A DNA stretch of 22,186 nucleotides. Source: GCA-2746795 sp046496595 (GTDB taxonomy: Bacteria; Chloroflexota; Anaerolineae; Promineifilales; Promineifilaceae). A model generated the notes under the pieces. The model was not told where the DNA came from. It searched no databases and saw only the letters and a program-made list of their open reading frames with translations. The stretch covers positions 1 to 22,186 of the forward strand of contig JAWOGU010000051.1 in NCBI GenBank assembly GCA_046496595.1, given 5' to 3'. This document shows positions 15,401-20,685 of this stretch, piece by piece. The position numbers and the translations under genes are program-made. Position 1 is the first letter of the stretch, and every line of letters begins with the position of its first letter.

Positions 15401-16682
15401 TGCCAGCAACAATATCGTGCGTCTGTTAGCCGTTGAAACGGGCCGTGTGCAGGACATGTTGGCCGGACATACCGAAACGGTAAACGATCTCACCTTCAAC
15501 CCGGATGGCGACGTTTTAGCGACCGCCAGCGCGGATGGTACCGTTAAATTGTGGCGCGTAGACAGCGGACAGGCCATCGACACCCTGCCAGGACATCTCA
15601 GCGGCGTGCTCTCAGTGGCCTTTAGCCCCGATGGTTTGCAGCTTGCTACCAGCGGCCAAAGCGGGTTGGCCCGTGTGTGGAATGCGGAGCCGGAATTCGA
15701 ACAAATTATCCTCACCGAACACCTTGGCGCCGTACGCCGGATTCGGTTCAACGGTGATGGCAGCCTGACGGCGACGGCCGGCAGCGACCGTACTGCCAGA
15801 GTGTGGGACGCCCAAACCGGCAGCAGCCTGCATGTGTTCACCGATCACAATCAGGTTGTAAATGACGTGGCTTTCAGCCCGGACAATGTCTGGCTGGCTA
15901 CTGCCAGTGAAGATTATAATGTGCGCCTGTGGAACCTGGAGACGGGTGAGGTGCGTGTGCCGCTCTTGATCCATCAGGCGGCTGTGAACAGTGTGGTTTT
16001 CAGCCGGGATGGGGCTTATTTGCTCACCAGCAGCGATGACGGCATCGTGCGCCTGTGGGACGTGGCCGAGAGCAGTATCGTGCAGCAGTTTGACCATGAC
16101 GGCGTGGTGGTGAACCGGGCGATTTTGAGTCCTGATGGGCAGTTGGCGGCAACGGCCGTTGCCGATGGCACAGTCCGCCTCTGGAATCTGGAAACGGGAC
16201 TGCTCTTGCAGACGATGTCTGAACACGAACTGCCTGTCAACGACGTGGCCTTTGACGCCACGGGCAGCTACCTGGCTTCCGCCAGTGACGATGGCACAGC
16301 CCGTCTGTGGAATCTGGAAACCGGCGACGCGATCCGCACTTTTTCCGGCCATGTCGGCCCGGTTTTGGGCGTGAGTTTTAACCTGAATGGCTCGCGCCTG
16401 GCTACTGCCAGCAGTGACCGCACCACCCGTTTGTGGAACGTGACGACCGGCCAGACGGTACGCACTCTGCTAGACCACACCTCGTCAGTGCTGGACGTTT
16501 CTTACAGTCCAAACGGCCGTTATCTGGCTACTGCCAGCGCCGACTCAACGGCCGTTATTCAGGAAGTCAACGATTTGGCGGAACTATTCCAACGGGGGCT
16601 GTCTCGCCAGAGACGCGCGTTAACGGCGGAAGAGTGCCGGCAGTATTTGCACGGGCGTCCCTGTTTCACGGCCGAAAACTGA
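12480..16682 (+). CDS. Membrane-anchored nSTAND1 NTPase with 14 WD40 repeats
   Basis: The 1400-residue protein is a paralogue of the preceding gene product with a different reader. Residues of about 3-103 form the shared N-terminal module. The nSTAND1 NTPase starts at DELCPYVGL, with Walker A GPSGCGKS (144-151) and Walker B VVLIIDQFEE (230-239). A membrane helix lies at about 590-609 after a basic RLQR. Five or six 14-residue Ala-rich repeats (about 620-710) form a coil, and a linker typical of bacterial WD40 proteins follows (LALLLAVEAVNTTF). From about 775 to 1365 I count 14 WD40 repeats (GH...V..VAFSPDG..LATAS.D.T..LW), enough for two seven-bladed propellers. A short tail with EECRQYLHG closes the protein. 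STAND proteins switch by ATP-driven oligomerisation when the repeat region senses a ligand. The ATG overlaps the previous stop (ATGA), and its own ribosome site is weak, so coupling is likely. Confidence 0.92.
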   Translation: MTNPKQFFSLIDLKERHRLLLMSRRDLAENDETAVSAYLNDINLFINQGTATGAILQNDDDRHEAQNLLDYWANELFHKGCPPQDSTLAEFDINQAPLLPDELCPYVGLDSFSTQNGGIFYGRTRLINDMITRLDNGRFLAVTGPSGCGKSSVVLAGLIPRLQENAFPGSGSWHYPQRTMPGSHPLQNLARLFRPPGALTTEWVQENTRKFRENPHHLYHLVSSQYNQPVVLIIDQFEELFTLCQDEETRQIFIDNLLNLAQDGSVRHTLIITMRTDYESQLMRIATFQRAYEQAQIRVRPMNAAQLHEVIEKPAAQIGLHFEEGLITELIRDILGEPNALPLLQFTLLKLWEMRDHNRVTWTAYEQLGGGRQALANSANACYTQLAPPDREIARQIMLATIYPGPSLEIARQRVRRVALYHINESSERLNSVLDRLINARLIRLTRGDTPDDDQIELTHEALVASWPRFIGWLEEERVTRRHRARLAESAEEWAQRSHDPSVLWRGMMLEEANEYSDKSQLEEAFIQASQQAEQKAQEEKAQAYIIQLEQARALAKAERLRAEEQQLRAEEQSRFAAENAAIAQRLQRITWALAGVAIVAILAGAWAAINGQRASQNALIAAENAVIAATSEAAALQNAALAATHEAEAVANASLAATREAEAIGSAGLAATSEAIAITAADIAATSEAQAVANADLAAAREAEARISAIEADRQFRLATSRELARAATDNLENAPQLALLLAVEAVNTTFAIDQTASAEAEDALYRTLRAAQLQFTLSGHDGPVTAVAFNSTGARLATGSADTTIKLWDATTGQNYLTLEGHQESVTDVIFSHDDSQVISADEDGLIKVWDAQTGRLLFTRTGDNGPVNALALSPDGARLATANEDATIRVWDTTIWTSPFLSFGHIDAVTDVAYNSTGAQLASAGVDGRIILWNALTGASLNAIEPTLNQQGEVQRINAIDYSPDDMLIAAASNNIVRLLAVETGRVQDMLAGHTETVNDLTFNPDGDVLATASADGTVKLWRVDSGQAIDTLPGHLSGVLSVAFSPDGLQLATSGQSGLARVWNAEPEFEQIILTEHLGAVRRIRFNGDGSLTATAGSDRTARVWDAQTGSSLHVFTDHNQVVNDVAFSPDNVWLATASEDYNVRLWNLETGEVRVPLLIHQAAVNSVVFSRDGAYLLTSSDDGIVRLWDVAESSIVQQFDHDGVVVNRAILSPDGQLAATAVADGTVRLWNLETGLLLQTMSEHELPVNDVAFDATGSYLASASDDGTARLWNLETGDAIRTFSGHVGPVLGVSFNLNGSRLATASSDRTTRLWNVTTGQTVRTLLDHTSSVLDVSYSPNGRYLATASADSTAVIQEVNDLAELFQRGLSRQRRALTAEECRQYLHGRPCFTAEN
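14338..14610 (+). repeat. 42-bp (14-residue) tandem repeats encoding an Ala-rich coil
   Basis: The region directly after the membrane helix of the WD40 protein encodes consecutive 14-residue units such as NAALAATHEAEAVA, NASLAATREAEAIG, SAGLAATSEAIAIT, AADIAATSEAQAVA and NADLAAAREAEARI. Fourteen residues equal two heptads, as expected for a coiled-coil stalk. At the DNA level the units are diverged, so expansion is not recent. Confidence 0.8.
14800..16575 (+). repeat. WD40 repeat array, 14 units
   Basis: Fourteen units of about 126 bp, each ending in a W-[DN] or equivalent strand (KLWDATTG, KVWDAQTG, RVWDTT, ILWNALTG, RLLAVETG, KLWRVDSG and so on). Unit 5 lacks the canonical Trp (RLLAVE), and the last unit ends in VIQEVND. 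The units are diverged from each other at DNA level, with the closest resemblance between units 11 and 12 (VRLWNLETG, ARLWNLETG). Confidence 0.85.
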
Positions 16683-16705
16683 TGGGTGATGAATGATGGG
16701 TGATT
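16681..16705. repeat. GATGGGTGAT(GAAT) short repeat at the WD40 gene stop
   Basis: GATGGGTGATGAATGATGGG and the following TGAT form two imperfect copies starting within the TGA stop of the WD40 gene. They fill much of the 43-bp convergent gap to the nitroreductase gene. No terminator hairpin with a T run is seen there. Confidence 0.55.
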
Positions 16706-16725
16706 TACGCATCACGGGCACGCAT

Positions 16726-17397
16726 CTATAAAAATGTGGCGATTTCTTCGAGTGGTTTTTTGCTGATGCCCGGCACAGTCGCGTTTTCTGCCGGATAACC
16801 GACGACAAGAATGAGAAACGGCCGTTCGTGGTCCGGTCTGCCGCACAGGTCGTTGAGAAAGGCCATGGGGCTGGGTGTATGAGTCAGCGAGACCAGACCG
16901 GCATGATGAACGGCCGTTACCAGCAGCCCCGTCGCAATCCCCACCGATTCTTGCACATAATAATGTTTCACCTTGCGGCCGGCCTCATCAAAACCATAAC
17001 TCTGCGCAAAAATCACAATCAGATGCGGCGCCGTCTCTAGAAACGGCTTCTCCGCATTGGTGCCAAATGGCGCCAACGCCGCCAGCCATTCCTCAGAAGC
17101 CCGGCTTTCATAAAACGCCCGCTCTTCCGCCTCCGCCGCCTCCCGAATCCGCTTCTTCAACGCCGGATCGCTCACCACCACAAAATGCCACGGCTGTATA
17201 TTAGCCCCGTTTGGAGCCGTGCCCGCCGCCTTAAGGCAGTTCTCAATCACCGCACGCGGCACAGGCTTGTCGGAGAAATCACGCACCGTGCGCCGCCGCC
17301 GCACCTCGTCATAGAACAACTGCGACCGCTCCACCATCTCGCCCGGCGGCCACTCCCGGTACTGTAACAATGGTACAAATTTCTCCACGTGACTCAT
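16726..17397 (-). CDS. Iodotyrosine-deiodinase-like nitroreductase (FMN flavoprotein)
   Basis: The 223-residue protein belongs to the nitroreductase fold and is closest in motif pattern to the iodotyrosine deiodinase (IYD) branch. The FMN-phosphate region is RRRRTVRDFSDKPVP (33-47), followed by AAGTAPNGANIQPWHFVVV (57-75) and the C-terminal PFLILVVGYP. The IYD substrate lid shows as EERAFY (91-96) with E92 and Y96, and K117 in TNAEKPFLETAP. In IYD a Glu, a Tyr and a Lys in these places bind the amino-acid part of halotyrosine. Bacterial members reduce halogenated or nitro aromatics with FMNH2, and the physiological substrate here is unknown. The ATG at 17397 has GGAG six bases upstream; a GTG at 17409 is a weaker alternative. 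typA lies 62 bp upstream on the same strand, so the two may share a transcript. Confidence 0.85.
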   Translation of the reverse strand: MSHVEKFVPLLQYREWPPGEMVERSQLFYDEVRRRRTVRDFSDKPVPRAVIENCLKAAGTAPNGANIQPWHFVVVSDPALKKRIREAAEAEERAFYESRASEEWLAALAPFGTNAEKPFLETAPHLIVIFAQSYGFDEAGRKVKHYYVQESVGIATGLLVTAVHHAGLVSLTHTPSPMAFLNDLCGRPDHERPFLILVVGYPAENATVPGISKKPLEEIATFL

Positions 17398-17459
17398 AGA
17401 GGTCTCCACGTTCGACTAATAATTGACATTAACGGGCAGCACTTAATGATTCCTTGCCC

Positions 17460-19292
17460 CTACACCGCCATCTTAGCCCGCTTAGACAACTTACCCCGCT
17501 GATCATGGCGTAGTTCCCGCTTACGGATACGCAGCGAAGCAGGCGTCACTTCCAGCAAATCATCATCACTCAGATATTCAATCGCATCATCCAGAGACAT
17601 CACTCGCGGCGGGGTCAAGCCTTCGGTAATAGCTGTCGGCGCGGCGCGATGATTGGTCAACTGCTTGGCCCGGCACACATTCACAACCAGCTCTTCCTCG
17701 CGGTTATTCTCACCCACCACCTGACCGGCATACACTTCTTCACCCGGCTTCACAAAAAACCAACCACGCTGCTGCAACCCTACCAGCGCGTAACCAGTCA
17801 CCATGCCCGACTCCAAGGCCACCAGCGAGCCATGTTCCTGCGTGGCAATATCACCTTTCACCGGTTCATAGCCATGAAACAAAGTGTGAAAAATACCGGT
17901 TCCCCGAGTCGCTGTTAAAAACGGCTGACGGAACCCTAAAATGCCACGGGTGGGTATCAGATATTCGGCGTAGACCGTGCCGTCATCGCCATAGCGGATA
18001 CTGGTAACCTGACCGCGCCGCCGCCCCAACATTTCGCTGACGCTGCCATAATAGTCACTATGCACTTCCAGAAATACATGTTCCACCGGTTCCTTGACGC
18101 CTTCTTCGGTTGATTTGTAGATGACCTCAGGCCGGCTAACAGAAAATTCATACCCTTCCCGGCGCATCGTCTCAATCAAAATCGCCAAATGCAGTTCGCC
18201 CCGCCCCGACACGATGAACGTGCTGGCGCTGCTCGTCTCTTCTACCCGCATGGCGACGTTGCTCTCCAACTCGCGCGTCAACCGATCCCGAATTTGACGA
18301 CTGGTCAGATATTGGCCTTCTTTCCCGGCAAAAGGACTGTCGTTGATGGTGAAGGTCATACGCACGGTGGGTTCTTCCACAGTGATTGGCGGCAGCGGGC
18401 GCGGATCGTCGGGATCCGCCAGGGTGTCGCCAATGCCTACATCGGGAATACCGGCGACAGCCACAATGTTGCCTGGGAAAACTTCTGGCTGCGGCACACG
18501 CTGCAAATTACGGAAAAGGTAGGTTTTGGTGACTTTACCCTCTTTCATAGTGCCATCAGCCATGATGTGGGTAATTGCCTGACCTTCTTTAATGGTGCCG
18601 CTGGAGAGGCGGCCAATGGCAATTTTGCCCACATAGCTGCTGTATTCCAACGTGGTCACCAGAAGCTGTGTAGGACCGTTTTCATCTACCATTGGTCCGG
18701 GCAGGTAACCGATGATGGTATCAAAGAGCGGCGTCAGATCATCGGCCATATCGTTGGGTTCATAACCGGCCTGTCCTTCCAGCGCCCTGGTATAGATGAC
18801 CGGGAAATCAGACTGTTCTTCTGAGGCTTCCAGATCGATAAACAGGTCAAAGGTAGCATTGACGGCGTATTCCGGCCGGGACATAGGCCGGTCAATTTTG
18901 TTGACGACGAGGATGACCTTGATGCCGCGCTGCAATGCCTGGCGCAGCACAAAGCGGGTCTGGGGCATGGGTCCTTCCACCGCATCCACCAGCAGCAAGA
19001 CGCCATCGACCATATTGACGACGCGCTCCACTTCCCCGCCAAAATCGGCGTGGCCTGGGGTATCCACAATGTTGATGGTGACGCCGTTATAGACAATGCC
19101 GGTGTTTTTGGCGAGGATGGTGATGCCGCGCTCACGCTCCAGGTCGTTGGAATCCAGGATGCGTTCGGTGACCTGCTGGTTTTGGCGAAAGACGTTGGTC
19201 TGGCGGAGCATCCCGTCTACCAGGGTCGTTTTGCCATGATCGACGTGGGCGATGATGGCGATGTTGCGAATATCATTTTTGGGTTGAGACAT
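17460..19292 (-). CDS. typA: Ribosome-associated translational GTPase TypA/BipA
   Basis: The 610-residue protein has the standard length and order of TypA/BipA. The GTPase domain contains G1 AHVDHGKT (15-22), switch I ERERGITI, G3 DTPGHADF and G4 NKID. Domain II, two alpha/beta domains (EF-G-like) and the BipA-specific C-terminal domain follow (RGILGFRQPFLTATRGTG, LVNVC-type VVNVCRAKQLTNHRA, and the basic KRELRHDQRGKLSKRAK tail). TypA is an elongation-factor-like GTPase that binds 70S ribosomes and helps 50S assembly and growth under cold or stress. The usual G5 Ser-Ala is TRALEG here, a modest variation. The ATG at 19292 is preceded by an AGGT-type site. A promoter and a terminator-like hairpin sit 130-200 bp upstream (19425-19496). 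Confidence 0.96.
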   Translation of the reverse strand: MSQPKNDIRNIAIIAHVDHGKTTLVDGMLRQTNVFRQNQQVTERILDSNDLERERGITILAKNTGIVYNGVTINIVDTPGHADFGGEVERVVNMVDGVLLLVDAVEGPMPQTRFVLRQALQRGIKVILVVNKIDRPMSRPEYAVNATFDLFIDLEASEEQSDFPVIYTRALEGQAGYEPNDMADDLTPLFDTIIGYLPGPMVDENGPTQLLVTTLEYSSYVGKIAIGRLSSGTIKEGQAITHIMADGTMKEGKVTKTYLFRNLQRVPQPEVFPGNIVAVAGIPDVGIGDTLADPDDPRPLPPITVEEPTVRMTFTINDSPFAGKEGQYLTSRQIRDRLTRELESNVAMRVEETSSASTFIVSGRGELHLAILIETMRREGYEFSVSRPEVIYKSTEEGVKEPVEHVFLEVHSDYYGSVSEMLGRRRGQVTSIRYGDDGTVYAEYLIPTRGILGFRQPFLTATRGTGIFHTLFHGYEPVKGDIATQEHGSLVALESGMVTGYALVGLQQRGWFFVKPGEEVYAGQVVGENNREEELVVNVCRAKQLTNHRAAPTAITEGLTPPRVMSLDDAIEYLSDDDLLEVTPASLRIRKRELRHDQRGKLSKRAKMAV

Positions 19293-19424
19293 GTATTTGT
19301 ACCTGTAAAAAGGTTTAAACGGCAGGGTGGCAGAGTTACAGGACGACGAGGATCCAAATTACTCCTGTCTGCCTATGGTTCTGCCACTATGCCACTTTGC
19401 AACCTTGAATTTGTTAATTGACGC

Positions 19425-19456
19425 AAAAAACGCCCGACCATTGACATGATCGGGCA
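19425..19456 (-). terminator. Terminator-like hairpin in the typA leader (possible attenuator)
   Basis: On the minus strand GCCCGA (complement of 19450-19455) pairs with TCGGGC (complement of 19432-19437), with an inner CAT/ATG pair, and is followed by a T run (A run at 19425-19430). It lies between the predicted typA promoter and the typA start, with no minus-strand gene upstream whose transcript it could end. An attenuator or the 3' end of a very short RNA are both possible. Confidence 0.5.
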
Positions 19457-19467
19457 ATGAGAAAGGT

Positions 19468-19496
19468 ATTGTAGATGAGGGTGTGGTTTACGGCAA
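19468..19496 (-). promoter_or_regulatory. Predicted typA promoter
   Basis: Read on the minus strand, TTGCCG (complement of 19491-19496) and TACAAT (complement of 19468-19473) are separated by 17 bp. The start of transcription would fall about 10 bases before the hairpin at 19425-19456 and about 170 bp before the typA ATG. The remainder of the 324-bp gap holds GGCAG-type short repeats (19321-19335 and 19370-19402). Confidence 0.45.
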
Positions 19497-19537
19497 TGAA
19501 TTGGGGTAGGAAGTTAGCAAATATTAACAAAATCTGC

Positions 19538-19566
19538 TTGACCGCCGCCTTATTTTGGGCTAATAT
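19538..19566 (+). promoter_or_regulatory. Promoter of the tetR-family gene
   Basis: TTGACC (19538-19543) and TAATAT (19561-19566) are separated by 17 bp. The -10 hexamer overlaps the left edge of the 41-bp palindrome, so repressor binding there would block RNA polymerase directly and give autorepression. Confidence 0.7.
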
Positions 19567-19603
19567 TTTGTCACCGACCGACGGTCGGTCGGTGACAAAA
19601 TAT
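19563..19603. promoter_or_regulatory. 41-bp palindromic operator of the TetR-family regulator
   Basis: Two perfect 20-bp arms surround one central base (19583). The inner part CCGACCGACGGTCGGTCGG has the spacing and sequence style of TetR-family operators. It covers the -10 region and the transcription start of the regulator gene and ends one base before its AAGGAG ribosome site. In mRNA it could also fold into a hairpin. Confidence 0.85.
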
Positions 19604-19616
19604 AAGGAGTTTGAGC

Positions 19617-20297
19617 ATGGGGCAACCCGTTAAAAGCGCGGACGATAGGCGCAGCGAAATCCTGGATACGGCGCAGATGTTGTTTTATACGAAGGGGTAT
19701 GAGAAAACGGCCGTTCGTGACATCATCGACGAAGTGGGCATTGCCAAAGGCACCTTTTATCATCACTTTAACTCCAAAGCGGAGCTGCTGGATGCCCTTA
19801 TCACCCGCCTGCTGGACCAATCCATGCTCCTGCTGGATCCCATATTGGCCGATGAAAACCTGACCGCCCTGGAAAAGCTGCATTCTTTTTTTGGTCAGGT
19901 CAGCAATTTGAAAATAGAAAACGAGAGCCTCATGCGCACCCTGCTGCCCATCTGGTACCAGGAGGATAACACCCTGATGCGCGAAAAGATGACTCTTGTT
20001 TCCCAGGAGAAGATGACGCCGCTGTTCTCTCAAATTGTGCAGCAGGGCATTCGAGAGGGTGTGTTTCAGGCGGTGTATCCGGCTGAAATTGGTGGCATTG
20101 TTTTACAGTCTCTATTCGCTATGGGAGACACGCTGGCCAGACTGCTGCTCAGCACAAAAGAGAGGCCCGCATGGGAAACCATACAAGTAAAAATCGACGC
20201 CTATAATGATGCTCTCGCCCGGCTGTTAGGCGCAGAATCCGGCGCGATTCATTTGTTTAATCTGGATCCTTTTCAACATTGGTTTGATAATAATTAG
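19617..20297 (+). CDS. TetR/AcrR-family transcriptional regulator
   Basis: The 226-residue protein has the N-terminal TetR helix-turn-helix (RRSEILDTAQMLFYTKGYEK at 11-30, then TAVRDIIDEVGIAKGTFYHH, FNSKAELL). A larger helical ligand-binding and dimerisation half follows. The ligand cannot be read from the sequence. AAGGAG lies 7 bp before the ATG at 19617; an in-frame TTG six bases upstream is less likely. The gene is controlled by a 41-bp palindrome over its promoter, so autorepression is a strong inference. It is divergent from typA and followed by a 388-bp gene-free stretch before the FGGY kinase gene. No efflux pump is next to it, although one of the flanking genes may be a target. Confidence 0.93.
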   Translation: MGQPVKSADDRRSEILDTAQMLFYTKGYEKTAVRDIIDEVGIAKGTFYHHFNSKAELLDALITRLLDQSMLLLDPILADENLTALEKLHSFFGQVSNLKIENESLMRTLLPIWYQEDNTLMREKMTLVSQEKMTPLFSQIVQQGIREGVFQAVYPAEIGGIVLQSLFAMGDTLARLLLSTKERPAWETIQVKIDAYNDALARLLGAESGAIHLFNLDPFQHWFDNN

Positions 20298-20317
20298 GCT
20301 CTTTGGGATTTCGCGGG

Positions 20318-20591
20318 GTAGGGGCAGACCTATGTGTCTGCCCGCTCTGGGCGCACACGCAGGTCATTTGTTCCAACTATTGCAGTTATACAACAATGAT
20401 CTTCATCTCGAAGCTTTACATAAATCAATACAGAAGAGCTTTTTTCTCATCAATATTGATTTTTTGACAATGGATGCGATCAATTTATTGCTAAAAACTA
20501 TGATTTTGCCATTTTCGCAATTTCCAATAACAACAAAATTGGTGCGGGGCATTACATTAGTTGGATCGAATGGTACAAGACCCGCCCCTAC
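20318..20591. repeat. AT-rich element bounded by GTAGGGGC inverted ends (possible MITE-like relic)
   Basis: GTAGGGGC at 20318-20325 is matched by its reverse complement GCCCCTAC at 20584-20591. The enclosed 274 bp is visibly AT-richer than the flanks (for example 20430-20530). Its left end holds a perfect hairpin, GGGCAGAC (20322-20329) with GTCTGCCC (20336-20343). No target-site duplication or transposase is seen. This element makes up most of the 388-bp gene-free stretch between the tetR gene and the FGGY kinase gene; I see no credible coding region or clear promoter in it. Confidence 0.4.
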
Positions 20592-20685
20592 ATTAACCAA
20601 TATCCTGTGAAATACTAAAGAGCCATAAAATCAAAATCATTCGTGTTCTTCTGTATCAGTGTCCTAAAAAAGCACAAGAATTCTC

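Noticed and set aside
12480..16682. Shift in third-codon-position use along the WD40 gene (C-rich early, more G/T late)
   Set aside because: Seen only by eye and not measured; repeat evolution could explain it, so I do not claim a mosaic gene.
20284..20610. Open frame of 108 codons in the gap before the FGGY kinase
   Set aside because: It has no ribosome site or recognisable domain, and it crosses both ends of the AT-rich inverted-repeat element; its composition differs from the real genes.
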